Positions 12,022-23,657 of a stretch of 64,000 nt of DNA are shown here, one piece after another. The notes beneath the pieces were generated by a model. It saw only the letters and a list, made by a program, of their open reading frames with translations, did not search any database and was not told where the DNA came from. Where the stretch lies: assembly GCA_964019695.1 (NCBI GenBank), contig OZ026515.1, positions 131,276,849-131,340,848 of the forward strand, written 5' to 3'. The position numbers and the translations under genes are program-made. Source of the stretch: Loripinus fragilis. Taxonomy: Eukaryota > Mollusca > Bivalvia > Lucinida > Lucinidae. Numbering within the stretch: position 1 is the first letter of the stretch; every line of letters begins with the position of its first letter.

Positions 12022-12509
12022 ATTTTCGCTTACTGCAAAGGTGGCAACTTTAATATTCATATCTGGGTGTGGTTCGGCTATTTCATCTGCTAAGGAAGGG
12101 AAATCAGGTTTTATTTATAATTGCGAAAAGAGTTAATAAGCTATATTGGGCCGCGCAAACGTGCGTGCATTTCATGAAAATCCTAACCGTATGCACACTG
12201 AACTCACATTTATTAACCGTTAAAGCGCATCATCACAAAATGTATGTTTTTTTTTTGCCGTCCACTAAACTATTTGAAGCCTCATAGATAAACAGTGTGG
12301 TCCACAATGTTTGCCTCCCTGTAGACATTTTCAGATGCAGTTATTTTGCTGGCGTTTTAAGGACTAAACAATGACTGAGGTTGTGGTACAAGATGATATA
12401 GTTACTTTTGAATAAGACCACGCCTCCTTTACTGCTTTTACCTATGCCTAAGGTTGACTAGTCCTAATTACGCATTCACGAGGCGCCGCCTTTACAGTAA
12501 GCGAAAAGT
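12022..12509 (+). mobile_element. ~500-bp TIR element, copy 1 (inner hairpin missing)
   Basis: It starts ATTTTCGCTTACTGCAAAGG and ends CTTTACAGTAAGCGAAAAGT, giving terminal inverted repeats of about 24 bp. Relatives are at 22051-22590 and 36989-37530. All three contain an inner module related to the free-standing element at 58586-58820. In this copy the inner hairpin is gone: the sequence reads AAACAGTGTGGTCCACAATG (12291-12310) where the second copy has a 52-bp palindrome between the same flanks. There is no transposase, so it is non-autonomous. Short frames inside it are not genes. Confidence 0.85.
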
Positions 12510-12676
12510 TAAGTAATACCAATTAGAAAATGTTCGATAGGGGTCGTGCAGATTACTGGCAAGTGATTTAACATGTCATATCGCATTACCTGGCAGTAAA
12601 ATGCGCGACCCGTGCCAAGATCTATTTTGTCACATCGTAATCCTAGTTCGAGTGCTAAGTTGTCTAACTACGCCCC

Positions 12677-12899
12677 GAGGTTATCAAACCTTTTTTATGC
12701 ACAACTCAACTGAGCATGGAATTTATCCTGATTATAAATGTTAAAATGCCAACAATTGTAGTTGGCATTTTAACATGTAGTAACTTTACAAGTAGGATAC
12801 ATACAACATCTTTGAGTTCTCTATTGAGAAATCTCTATTTTAAGCACTTTGGTGAAATTAATGCGCGTTGAGTTGTGGAAACAAAATTAACCTCGGGTC
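12677..12899. mobile_element. ~220-bp inverted-repeat element with central hairpin
   Basis: The outer ends are related (CGAGGTTATC near 12677, GTTAACCTCG-type sequence near 12893; CACAACTCAACTGAGC against GCGTTGAGTTGTGG). The centre is a palindrome of TGTTAAAATGCCAAC and its complement at 12739-12775. Partial relatives are at 30228-30300 and 46740-46855. Confidence 0.65.
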
Positions 12900-13237
12900 C
12901 AATCTATAAAGAACGAATAAAGCGAGAGAAATTTATGGCACAAAACCATACATGTAATTGCAAAGTAGTCGCCAAGCCCTGAAAAGGCTTTTTCGCAAGC
13001 GCATGTATTTCTTCTGTTTTAATATGTTTTTATTAAAAGCAAGATCTTTATTATAATTTACAACTTTGAATCTCCATGACAATAGCATTTTGTAATCGGC
13101 TAAATCGGGTAAGCAAAATTCTTTTTAAATGTCAAGCTATCGCATTTACAGAGAACACCGTGGCCGAGAAAGTAAACCTTTTGTCATCAGAGTGAGATCA
13201 GGAGATTGTAGCTGAGCCTCTGCCAGGATCACTATTT

Positions 13238-13461
13238 AAGCGGCGACATGTGATTTCCAACAATGTGGCATTTTGACATGAATGGACTCAGACGAGCCTG
13301 TGTAGCCTCCTTTTTTAGCAAAGAGACTCCAAATTATGTTTGGTCAGTAGATTAATATTTATAGAATATTCAAGCGACTAACAAAGACTCTGACCAGACT
13401 GTGCGTATGCACAGGCTGGTCTGAGCATTTGTTGGTCGCACATACCACATTACTGCGGCTT
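13238..13461 (+). mobile_element. ~240-bp MITE family D, copy 1
   Basis: It begins AAGCGGCGACATGTGATTTC and CAACAATGTGGCATTTTGAC, continues through the family interior (GACTCAGACGAGCCTGTG, TATTCAAGCGACTAACAAAG, a GACCAGACTG/CAGGCTGGTC hairpin) and ends with a degraded ACCACATTACTGCGGCT. Complete copies are at 43873-44111 (same strand) and 61857-62098 (opposite strand). Confidence 0.8.
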
Positions 13462-13489
13462 ATTTTATGTTCTTTTCTACTCTTGTATA

Positions 13490-13745
13490 CTCCGTCGATG
13501 CACAATTTCACTTTAGCTTCATGTATTAACCCTTTGTATACCAATTTGAAATGTTCCATAAAGTTGGATGCAGTTAAGTTAGGATGATTTATTGTATATA
13601 TTTAGGGGATCACGGGTTATATGTTACAAATAGCATTGCACTTCTTTCTCTGAAGTATGCTGTCTTTTCAAACTGATAAAATGCCACGTTCTGCATTTGC
13701 AAAAGTATCCGTTTAGGGGGTTCCAGTCTACAAAGGGTAAATAGA
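13490..13745 (-). repeat. Dispersed repeat family B, inverse copy 2
   Basis: CCATAAAGTTGGATGCAGTT, GATTTATTGTATATATTTAG, GGGATCACGGGTTATA and a terminal ACAAAGGGTAAA follow the inverse family order seen at 11690-11905. Confidence 0.55.
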
Positions 13746-13859
13746 GGCTATTTTTAAAGATGGTTGTCTTAAAATAAATAAGTTAAAATGACTACGTTCA
13801 CTAAACAGAAAAAAAAATGAAACAAAACTGAAACTAACATTTAGGCGATGACATAAGCA

Positions 13860-14860
13860 CATGCAATATTTCAAAAAGACCGGAGCAGTTGTGCACACAA
13901 GGTATCTCCTATAGCATTAACCCATTTATGCCGAATGTATTCTACCATCCTTATCAATTGGACGAGTCCATTTCCAATTTTAGGGTTGTTGGGTGGTATT
14001 TTTCATTTTTATTCAAATTTAAAATAAACTTCTGTAAGCAAACAGAGAGAACCTGATCAGACGCTGCGTTTTGCGGTGTCTGATCTGGTTTTGTACTGTT
14101 TGTCGATGCCCCACAAAAAGGACGTTAGGGTTATATGGATTAAAGGCCGAAGATGTATAATTTCACATCCTAAAAAGTGACAAAACTAATCTTAGGAGTA
14201 TGTAAAAAAACATTTCAGACCATGACAAAAACACACCTGCAAAGTTTCATAAAGAGCGGTACAGAACTGTAGGAAGAGTTGCGCACACACTTTAAAAGGG
14301 ACATGTACCCCTAGCATTGAAGGACCAATATGTCTTAGTTCACACATTTAGACAGCTACACAACAAATCTGATGATTATATACAAAGCTCATGCACATCT
14401 TCAGACCAGGATCAGAGCATCTGTAAAGTTTCAAAAGAATCGGCAATGTACCCACTATCTATGTATACGATCTACCTTTGATAGTAGTAACGTCTGAAAA
14501 TTGACTTTGTTCAACTGGTGAAAAAAGCTAAAAAGAATATCCGGAAGATTATATCCAAACCACCTGCACAGCTTCAGACTATGTTGGCATGAAACTGTAG
14601 GAGGGGTGCCCACATCTATTCACTTTGATAAAAATAATGCTTGTAAAATGTCCAAGTTCAACTGGTAAAAAAAGTAAAACGAATATCCTGAGAATTATAT
14701 CCAGACCACATGCATATCTTCAGACCATGACAAAACCTCTGTAATTTCGAAAGAATCGAAATAAAACTGTAGGAGATCATACCTACTGCTTTATGGGGTG
14801 GGACGAAAGTACGGAACCGAACCGAAGGATGGAAAGGAAGGACAGAATGCCGAATACTAC
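13860..14860 (+). repeat. Long tandem-unit repeat
   Basis: At least four imperfect units of roughly 140-180 bp share TTCAGACCATGACAAAA, AGTTTCA and GAACTGTAGGA-type blocks (near 14215, 14400, 14565, 14720). It ends in GGACGAAAGTACGGAACCGA and a GGAAGG-rich patch followed by TACTACGCCCCCTTGCTCTT, an arrangement I recognise from long noncoding repeats in bivalves. It does not encode a protein. Confidence 0.65.
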
Positions 14861-15899
14861 GCCCCCTTGCTCTTCTTCGAAATGGCGTGGGAGGGGGTGG
14901 TAAGGTCTCTTTAGAATTTTAAGCCTTGTAAATTTCAGCAAGAGCTTTCACAATTTTATAATTTTATTAAATCTTCTCAAGTTCAACTAAAATACTTCTA
15001 CAAACTAACTATAACCCAAAGTTCCAAAATCTCCCCAAAGTCTAACCAAAGTCTAAAGTCTCTGACACTGGGTTTCATCTTATATACCATGAAGTCACGT
15101 GATAGAAGCTGACCACAGCGCAACCTAATGACATCATCACTAACCAATCATATTTCAAGTTTACTCTATAGCGCCCTCTAAATAGGTAAGATTCCATTTA
15201 TATCAACCAATCAGAAGATACAAAAGTGACTCATAGTCACACCAGTTGCACATTTCCCCAAAGGTCATATGATTAAATGTATTGCGCAATCCTACCAATA
15301 AATGTCAGAATAGACATGATCTATTTATTGGGCTTATGTAATTTTACTAAACTAAGTAGCATCTGTCATCATGACCTTTGGCAAGTGTTAAAACATCCCA
15401 TCAGAATTGACTGGCAAATACATATGACATTTGAGAAACAATAACAAACTGGTGTCAGAGTTCCCTATAAAATCATGTAAATCACAGATATCAACACAGC
15501 GCCTGGCCGAACACCTGTCTCTTATCCAAACCAAGCATTCACAAATATTGTAAATCCCCACAGGCAATTCACATTTATTGCGAACCCTCTCAGATGAAAT
15601 TAGCAGCTATTTTATAATAGTTACCTATCAAATCATACGTTTTCTGGGTGCATAAAGGAATATCTCAAGTTCATAGTGCCAAATGGTCAACGATCATTTC
15701 ATTTTTGAAACGAACGGACTTTCCCATATGTCTGACATATATTTACTAAAAAATATATTCATCAGAGGAGATGGTAATTCCCCGAACTTAAGTTAATGAT
15801 AAGCAGTACAAACTGATAGCAAAGTATATAGGATGTCGACTACATTTGTTCATTTGAGATAACTCAAACAGTAAACAAACGACAAATTATTTTTGCACG
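14861..15899. other. No gene recognised
   Basis: Mixed-composition sequence with only short frames. No domain, RNA gene or repeat shared with other parts of the window was found. Confidence 0.5.
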
Positions 15900-16510
15900 T
15901 TAGTCTACCAAATATTATCAAGCATCTAAAAGGAAATAAAGTTATTGAGTGCAGCAGATTTTTACCTTTAAGCCTCATTCATGCGAGTATAATCAAAACA
16001 AAAAGTTAGTGAAAGCAACCATTCTGTCTACCATTACAATATACATTATTAAAATATCTCAACCATTCTTGTACACAACATACAGTATTCACCCAATATA
16101 TACGTCTACCAAATATTTTCAAAACACTTCAAAGGGTATAAAGGTTATGGAGTGAACAATGTTTCCGCTCTTAGATTTATTTAATGGAGATAACTAAATG
16201 GCGTCTTTTCCTTGACCTTAGCCAGTAATGAGCCCCGTGGGTTTATTGTCATGTGGTTTTATATCTTGGACCACCCGAAGGGTCAAGCAGACGTAGTTCT
16301 GGTTAAAAACGTCTCAGGCTTAAAGTCTCATCCGAGAGACCAAAGGGATGCAAAGGAGAGCAACTATTATTGTACGTGACAGTGACATACCGTCTTGACC
16401 CGATAGAAATGTCTACCAAATAAGTTATCAAAATATTTCAAAGGGTAAAAAATGTATGAACTGAACAAGGTTTCTCCCTTTAGATTCATTTAAGGGAGAT
16501 TAATTCAAAA
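15900..16510 (+). repeat. Local degenerate duplications
   Basis: Blocks of the type GTCTACCAAATATTTTCAAA followed by AAAGGGTATAAAG, a TGGAGTGAAC motif and TTTAGATTTATTTAATGGAG occur near 15903, 16105 and 16408. They are locally duplicated and not seen elsewhere in the window. Confidence 0.5.
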
Positions 16511-17440
16511 AATACAAGGAAGAGCAACCATTATTGTACACAACACACAGACACCGTGTAGCATCGGCTCCGGAGCTTGGTACCAGCTGAATCGATTGTA
16601 AACAAATGACAATCATGTCGAATGTAAGAAAAAATGTTATTTTAAATACTGTTGTATCACGGTATTAGGCAGTAAGGGGGATATTTTTATCTTTGAAACA
16701 CACACTCAGAAATCAGATGAAGGTGATTTTAAATATATTTTTTTTACTGTAATACTTGCTGTTGGGTACCGCGAAAATTCGTGTATTACATAGGCTAATA
16801 TAAGGAAAACATGAAAACAGTATTCTTGTCTGAAACGACAATGTCTAGAACCTTTATATACTCATGTCCAATACAAACGCACCACTCTTCCGATGCGCAT
16901 ATTTGTGGCCTATCAAAAGCTGTGCAAAATTGTGTTATTTATTATTATGATTTAGGACAAATGCGACGTTTTCGTACAACAATTTCAATTCCAGTGACTC
17001 CGTTAACACATGACGTAACGTCAGCCTCAAAATTGCGTTTTCGCATTTTGGCGTATACAAAAAGACCCCAAAATCTTGTTTATATGTTTTTCTGTTCGCC
17101 AGTAGATCCCCTGTCATTTCACCACATTTTTTGACAGTTGTTACGCAACAGCTAATGCTACACTAACGTGAACAATTTCACTATGTTAGCTTAACTATGG
17201 AGTGGTTCGACAAAACTTGACGTAAAATGTTTAATTGCGATTTCTACAGTCCAGGTGTTCTACACAATGCTTATTTCTGTCGTACAAACTCACACACATG
17301 CAAAACGTCATACAAATCCTCTAAAAATTTGACGTTACATCATTTTCGTCAACTTTGAGCGCGTCGCCAGCCATTGTTCGCAACGCTAGCGTTTTAAATC
17401 TTCTAAAATTTGTGCTCATCTGTTAGTGCGAGTGTTATTT

Positions 17441-17600
17441 AAGAATTGAAAGTTATTTTTCTGCGTTTCACTGAGGTATGAAATGTCAGGAAAATTACAT
17501 CTAATTTGCATGAAAACCGAAGGTTTCATGCTAAAATTAGATGTAATTTAAACGACATTTCATACCTCAGTGAAACGCAGAAAAATAACTTTCAATTCTT
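17441..17600. repeat. 160-bp long hairpin
   Basis: The left arm starts AAGAATTGAAAGTTATTTTT and the right arm ends AAAATAACTTTCAATTCTT. The arms are about 75 bp with few mismatches, around a small centre in which GCATGAAA pairs with TTTCATGC. The outer 45 bp of each arm look nearly perfect. No protein is encoded. It could be a palindromic mini-element or a fold-back duplication. Confidence 0.9.
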
Positions 17601-17778
17601 ATAATTACAACTTCTTCTTTATTCATTCTTATTCAGTATTTATAACTATGTTTTCCTTAAAAAAATACGTTTCCAGCTAATAGTTTGTTTCGCGCATTTA
17701 GACTATGACGTGCGTATGTAGACGTTACGGTCGCGACGTTCAAAAAATCAAAATGGCGGCCGTTCTCCAATTGAAAAT

Positions 17779-18133
17779 CAGGGGCGTGCCTGCGCATACG
17801 CAAAGTACGCAGCTGCGTACTTTAATTTTTGAATGTCCAAAAAATAAAAACGTCCTAAATCGCGAAAAATGCAATAAAAACATGCCTCACCCGGGTAAGG
17901 TCTTTACATTACAAATATACTAATATTGTAATAATCCTGAACCAAAGCAATAGGATTTTGACTGTTTTTCACTTTTGTTTTGAAAACAATTAAGTCGGTG
18001 TTTAGGTTCAGAAAATGCAGGAGAAGCCACCATTTAGTTCATATTTTGATTTTTTTCCTAACGTATGGGAGGGGGTGTCCCCTCCCATACCCACCCCCTG
18101 CGTACTTTGATATTGCCCTCAGGCACGCCCCTG
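17779..18133. mobile_element. 355-bp TIR element with possible 5-bp target duplication
   Basis: The ends are CAGGGGCGTGCCTG and its exact inverse CAGGCACGCCCCTG. The next inner motif is also inverted or shared (GCGTACTTT near 17815 and 18099). AAAAT directly precedes the left end (17774-17778) and follows the right end (18134-18138), consistent with a 5-bp duplication, although AT-rich matches are weak evidence. No transposase is present. An internal GGGAGGGGGTGTCCCCTCCC block (18067-18086) is itself close to palindromic. Confidence 0.75.
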
Positions 18134-18546
18134 AAAATAAACAACTACATTTTAGAGACTAGAATCTCGTTTTTACCTAGTGACAACCGAAAAAACTTAA
18201 CAAGGATGTTCATTAAAATGTGTACGATAGTTACGTCATCGGATATGACGTCATTCATTTACATTGGTGACGAAAAGCATCATCTGTCAAAATGGCTTGG
18301 AAAGGAAAAGCAATGACCCCCAGCAAAAAGAAATTGAGCTATCTTTATTGAGTGATTGAAGAAAGCAAAGACGAATTGCAAAAGATGTTGGATAAACCAG
18401 GCAACAGTCATGCAGTAAGTTCAAGAAACGATTTTATTGCGGGTCTAGACTGAAAACATACAACGAAGTTGCAGGAAAACGAGCACAGGTGCAAGAGGCG
18501 ATCGCATCATTTTGCGGACTGGGAAACTAAATAGATCGCAGCCAAG

Positions 18547-18851
18547 TACGGATCCAGAGGGGAGGGGCAGGGGGTCCGGACCCCCCTGGAAAATCACAAG
18601 TTATTTGGGTTTCTATAGGATTTAAGCAATTGGACCCCCCCCCCCTCCCCTGGAAAAATTTGGACCCCCTCCGGAGCCTTGAAAAATGATATTTTTCTTT
18701 GAAATTAACCATTTGACTTCTGTAAAATAAGCCGAGGACTAAGAAAAAAGCAAAAAAAACAAAAACAAACAAACAACGCTGTCAGAGCTTTTTTTGTCAG
18801 ATTGACGTGGACCCCCCCCCCCCCTGACGAAAATTCCTGGATCCGCGCATG
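18547..18851. mobile_element. GGATCCGCGCATG TIR family, copy 1
   Basis: The start is ACGGATCCAGAGGGG and the end is CCTGGATCCGCGCATG in inverse orientation. The interior is rich in GGACCCCC runs, with a CAAGTTATTTGGGTTTCTAT block. Relatives with the same ends are at 22690, 23160, 25507 and 50428. It is noncoding; short proline- and glycine-rich frames across it are artefacts. Confidence 0.8.
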
Positions 18852-19689
18852 GCAACAGACAGCTGATCTGTATGACTACTGTTAATTTAGGCGTCATATG
18901 TAACTTAATCTTTGCTTTTCTCCCTGAAAATATAGGTGCAAGGGCAAGGTAAAGTGTCAGTAGTTGCAGGCTGTCCATTTCTCTTCATAGAAGCATTGCA
19001 CAGTATCACAAAAGTAGTTCTGTCGTGAATGGCCCCGCCCCTCATGAATACGGACCGGGTTCATTGAAAAATGAAATACAGGTCAATGCGATCAGATGAC
19101 CGTTCTTGACAAATCAGATTAGCGGATCTCAATAAATGTTATGACAGTTGTAATTATCTAATATTAACACAGATACTCTTAGGTTTGTGTATACGAGCTT
19201 TTAGAGATTGACGTTTATCAAAACAAAACGTTGATACCTACGTTCCATCAATGTTAACGACCCGCTACACTAGCAAGAAATCTTCTTGGTACGACCTTGT
19301 CATAATTTTGCATCAGTAAAAGAAGGATTCCTTGAATTTCTCGGTTTTACGCCTAGTCAAAATTATGCTAGTGACGTCACATCGTGACGTTATAGTCGCT
19401 TTCAAGGCACGATGACCATTCCTAGCTATCAATTTAGAAATTCTTTGCAATTTCTACAAAACAATATGCGAGAATAATGCTTTTGAAAATTCTGACACAT
19501 TCGATGGCTGATTCTGTGACTTTCTGTTTTGACCGTTGTTTTGTTAAATGGTTCCAGCACGAGTCATAAGTGATCATTCGGTTTAAAGACCTATCAGTAA
19601 CTTACAGAATTGTTACAGTACAATAAGACGCAATCGCAAAAATAAAATGTAAGGTCGTTAAAAAATATAGTCATTTTTGTAGGTGGTGC
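18852..19689. other. No gene recognised
   Basis: Short frames only. No shared repeat or RNA gene was detected. Confidence 0.5.
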
Positions 19690-20775
19690 GTTTTCATTGG
19701 ACATGTGTATATTAGGTATGCAGCATCACCTAGTTTGTTAAAATTATGCCCAAAATTGCCCCGCTGCAGGGGACACATAGGCTTATATAGGGAAAACATG
19801 AAAATATATATTTTATCTGAAACCGCAAGGCCTAGAGCCCTGATATTTAGTTTGTAGATAATCTAGTGGGCCTCTACCAAGTGTGTTAAAATTATGTCAG
19901 GCAAAAATGGCCACAGGCATGGCAACTGCATATATAGGGAAAATATGAACAAATCTGGTCCCACTAGGTCTAGAGCCAGGATATGGGGTTTGTAGCTAAC
20001 CTAGTGGACCTCTACAAAGTTTGTTCAAACTATAGCCCGGAGGCCAAAATTGCCCCCCCCCCCCCCTGGTCAAATATTTTTGTTGCCATTACTTAATTAG
20101 TTATCAATATTTTAAACGGAAAGTGTGCATGCAAACAGACGAACATTAAGTATGAACGAATTAAACAGGATTTTAGTTTTGAAGGATAGGCATCGATCCC
20201 CTGGGTGGACCTAGGTGGTTGGGCCGATGTCAAAAACAACTTTTTTTAAAATTAAAGGGAATGAAGCATATAATAACATGCTAGCAAATACTCTGACCTT
20301 ACACACGCCATTGACCCCTGGGGATGGGGTCAAAAAGTCAATTTGTTTCTTTTTTGAAAGCAGTCATGTTAAGTATCAAATTAACAGGAATGAAGCTTAG
20401 AACACCATGCAAGCAAATTTTCAGCCCATATACATGCCCTCAACCCCTGGGTGGGATCAAAAGGTCAAAACAGTTTTTCTGAAGGTGGTCATGCTGCATA
20501 TCAAATTAAAACGAAAGAAGGGTAGAACATTATGCAAGTAAAATATTTGACCTTATGCGCACCCTTGACCTTTTGGGCTGGGTAAAAAGATCAGACATAG
20601 AAATTGTGCAGATAAGTATATTTTGCTTGATCTTAGCTGTTTATGATCTGAGTGATACCCAAGATCGACTACGGTGTGGAGAAATGGGATTTGTATTATG
20701 TGGTAAACATCCTGTCCCCATGACAAGGGTTCAGGTGAGCGATCAAGGGACCAAGGCCCCCTTGTTTGATAAGGC
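19690..20775 (+). repeat. 1.1-kb long repeat made of two tandem-unit blocks
   Basis: The first block (to about 20060) has units of about 120 bp carrying TATAGGGAAAACATGAAAAT, CTAGAGCCCTGATATTTAG and CTAGTGGACCTCTACAAAG. A degenerate relative of the unit lies near 16790. The second block (20180-20580) has three units of about 125-130 bp with GGAATGAAGC, ATGCAAGCAAAT and TTGACCCCTGGG. It ends CAGGTGAGCGATCAAGGGAC and GGCCCCCTTGTTT, an ending I recognise from a very common bivalve repeat. It is noncoding. Confidence 0.7.
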
Positions 20776-21109
20776 GTATTCTGAATTCCCTGTAGGCTAT
20801 ACTTCCATCATTAAGCCTAGTTGAACAATTGGAGGACTTTATTGTTTCATTATGCGATCAAAAACAGCTGTTTATCTCGATACATTCAGCTAGAATATCG
20901 CTTTAAACAAAAACAAATATAAAAATAAAACAGGGTTTTTTCTCAGCATTTTGGGAACATGACCCGACCCCTAGAATTGGGAATTTTCGCGTCGTTTTAA
21001 ACAAAATTGGGAAAAAACACACCCTATAATAAAAACAAAAATATCAAGTATTTCGTTTATTCAACTTCTTACTCTTCACTGACTCATAAGCAAATTCTGA
21101 AATCTGATT
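20776..21109. other. No gene recognised
   Basis: AT-rich sequence leading into the hairpin repeat at 21110. Nothing else was identified. Confidence 0.5.
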
Positions 21110-21240
21110 TACAATCTGATTTACCATTTGTTGTGGGTGCTCAAAAGAACCCTCTTATTAAGATGGTTCTTTTGAGTACTCACAACATATGTTTTGCTTG
21201 AGAAATATAAGAATATTTTTTCCAAACAGCACTCTTATCT
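21110..21240. repeat. Hairpin repeat family H, copy 1
   Basis: The centre reads GGTGCTCAAAAGAACC and its complement GGTTCTTTTGAGTACTC with a few bases between, followed by CACAACATATGTTTTGCTTG and AGAAATATAAGAATATTTTT. The same palindrome and 3' flank recur at 51370-51510 and 59650-59790, with partial copies at 24955-25075 and 51785-51915. Confidence 0.85.
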
Positions 21241-22050
21241 AGAGGCCTGGAAAGGTTAAACTTAAAAGTAATATAGGCCTAATAATATAGGCTAATGACC
21301 ATTAATGATTTAAACAAATTAAAACCACAACTGGCTTATTTTGTACTGTCTGTGCCAATCCACATCAGTCACTTTTTTGTTCAATTATTCATTGACAGTC
21401 ACTCATAAGCAAATTTTAAAATCTGCCTTACGACGCGTAATATTTCGTATTGTGCGACATCGCGAAAATATGTTACAAGCTTTTTCTTTTTTTGTTATGA
21501 GAAAGGTGCCCCGTTTAATCTAAATTAATACGCCAGAGTAGGGTACCAGTAAAATAAACCATGTGTGTTTATTACAAACTCCCCGGCACCTTCTCGAATA
21601 AATTCTGCTGAATTGCCGCAAAGGGACGTTACCGTTTGGGAGTTTGCAATATTTGGTTATTTCCCTTGTATCATTCGGACTGTTCGGACCCGCTCTTTCA
21701 ACCACAAACATAAACATCGTAAAATGGCGATATTTTGTTATTTTTTCTCCCGTGTTTTTTTTTGTTCCTTGAATTGGGAATTTTCTTATTCAAATTGGGA
21801 AAAAAACATACTTTTTGGCATTGGGAACACGACCGAATATCGGTCGTCAAAATGGGCCAAAAAAAACCCTGTAAAATAATTGAAAATAAAACGCCTACTT
21901 TCGCAAAAGGAATCCAGTCGTATGAGCCATACTACAAGACATTATCCCTATGGGCATATGCGAAAAAAAGGTCCAGTCGTTGGGCATTTCTCAAGGATAG
22001 TCACTTACAAATATGAATGCTGGATAGTAGCCCTATTTAACTATTAAAAG
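21241..22050. other. No gene recognised
   Basis: Two overlapping short frames (about 100 codons) at 21565-22016 share no motif with proteins I know. A TTGGGAATTTTC-type block at 21775 also occurs near 20975, so part of this region is a local duplicate. Confidence 0.45.
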
Positions 22051-22590
22051 ACTTTTCGCTTACTGTAAAGGCGGCAACTTTAATATTCATATCTGGGCGT
22101 GGTTCGCCTAATTCATCTGCTAAGGAAGGGAAATCAAGTTTTATTTATAATTTGGTAAAGAGTTTATAAGAATTTTTGGGCCGAAACGTGCGTGCATTTC
22201 ATGAAAATCCTAACCGTATACACACTGAACTCACATTTGTTAACCATTAAAGTGCATACTCACTAAATGCATGTTTTTGTCGTCCACTAAAAATATTTGA
22301 AACCTCATAGCCAAACACTGTGGACCCAGATCAGACTGCTCCTGTAGGAGCAGTCTGATCTGGGTCCACAATGTACGCTCTATGCTTATGTTAAATAGAC
22401 TTTTTCAGATGCAATTATTTTGCTGGCGTTTTAAATAATGTGTTTTGCGTCTTTACTGAGATAATGGCACAAGATGATACAGTTACTTTTGAGTAAAACC
22501 ACGCCTCATTTTCAGCTTTTAATTATGCCTAAAGTTGACCAGTCCTAATTACGCATTCATTAGGCACCGCCTTTACAGTAAGCGATAAGT
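22051..22590 (+). mobile_element. ~500-bp TIR element, copy 2 (inner hairpin present)
   Basis: It starts ACTTTTCGCTTACTGTAAAG and ends CTTTACAGTAAGCGATAAGT. The interior parallels copy 1 block by block (TAATATTCATATCTGGGCGT, GCGTGCATTTCATGAAAATC, GATGCAATTATTTTGCTGGC). It contains the perfect hairpin at 22319-22370 that copy 1 lacks. No transposase is present. Confidence 0.88.
22319..22370. repeat. Perfect hairpin inside the ~500-bp TIR element
   Basis: The left arm 22319-22343 and right arm 22346-22370 are exact complements (25 bp each, 2-bp centre). The arm contains GGACCCAGATCAGACTGCTC. A near copy occurs in the free-standing element at 58586-58820 and a mutated one in copy 3 (37247-37312). 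Confidence 0.95.
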
Positions 22591-22689
22591 CAAAGAATAC
22601 CTTGTACACTAGTCAATCGAGACGATGTGCCTTTAAAAAGAGGAACGAAAAGATCAGGAATCGATACAATATCAAGTGCCATACCTTTA

Positions 22690-22953
22690 CATGCGCGGAT
22701 CCAGAAAGATTTGTCAGAGGGGTCCAACTCTGACAACGTATTTTTTGATGAGGGTAGAGGCCACTATCTGCCCGTCAGTGAAACGTCATTTAAATGGCGT
22801 TTCGCTGGCGGGCCGAAGATGGCCCAAAATTGAATGCTGGCTCGGTAGCTTTGTGATTTTTCTGGGGATACGGATGAAAATTGCTAAGAAACCCTATATG
22901 TTTGTGTTTTTCAGCGGAGTCCGGACCCCTTGCCCCCTCTGGATCCGCGCATG
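22690..22953. mobile_element. GGATCCGCGCATG TIR family, copy 2
   Basis: The ends CATGCGCGGATCCAGA and CTCTGGATCCGCGCATG are inverted repeats. The interior contains a second palindrome around CGTCATTTAAATGGCG (about 22775-22815) and GGTCCAACTCTGACAACGTA. No protein is encoded. Confidence 0.85.
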
Positions 22954-23159
22954 CTTTAGTTGAGCAATCTGATGCTACTGACATGTGTTATCTTTGCTAA
23001 TAATTGGGGCTCGTGGCAAGACAACCTCATTTTATTGCATGCGAACAACAAAAGCACAAACAACATTTTGCATCCGCCGCGCAGCTTGATCAGCGCATGC
23101 ATTACGAGTATTATAGGAAAGTATGATTGATAAACTTGCCCAATACTAAATAAGCAACT

Positions 23160-23424
23160 CATGCGCGGATCCAGAGGGGGGACAGGGGTCCGACCCCTCC
23201 CCCCCCCCCCAGAAACATCACAAAAATGTAGGGTTTCTTAGCAATACTGGTTCGGATCCCCTGAAAATCACAAAGCTTTCAAGCCAGCATTCAATGTTGG
23301 GCCATCATCGGCAATGACGACCCTCTCATGGTGGTATTTGGATTCTCCCTCCCCTCATCAACTAAAAAAACAACCGTTGTCTAAGTTGGACCCCCTCTGA
23401 AAAACCTTTCTGGGTTCGCGCATG
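23160..23424. mobile_element. GGATCCGCGCATG TIR family, copy 3
   Basis: It starts CATGCGCGGATCCAGAGGGG and ends TTCTGGGTTCGCGCATG with two changes in the end repeat. Its interior is in inverse order relative to the neighbouring copy at 22690 (GGATCCCCTGAAAATCACAA, CATTCAATGTTGGGCCATC), so the two copies lie about 200 bp apart in opposite orientation. Confidence 0.8.
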
Positions 23425-23657
23425 TAACTGTAGCTAGGCATGCTGCAAATTTTAGCCTTACATGGTCGCAAAACCCGAAGACAGGTTTTCTCGCGATGAG
23501 GCCGATATTTTATCCAATTTAAATTCCAAGGACGCGCGTGACATACTTATGAAACTTGAGCGAGCAAACTCATGAAATGCTGATACTAGGCGATTAGCGA
23601 GGGCTCAGGTGCGCTAGAGCATACGTTGTTCGCAGGAATGTAACATTATACAATTGA
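23425..23657. other. No gene recognised
   Basis: Short spacer with moderate GC and CpG content. Nothing was identified. Confidence 0.4.

Noticed and set aside
21565..22016. Overlapping frames of about 100 codons as a gene
   Set aside because: Composition follows local AT-rich text partly duplicated from near 20975; no domain seen.
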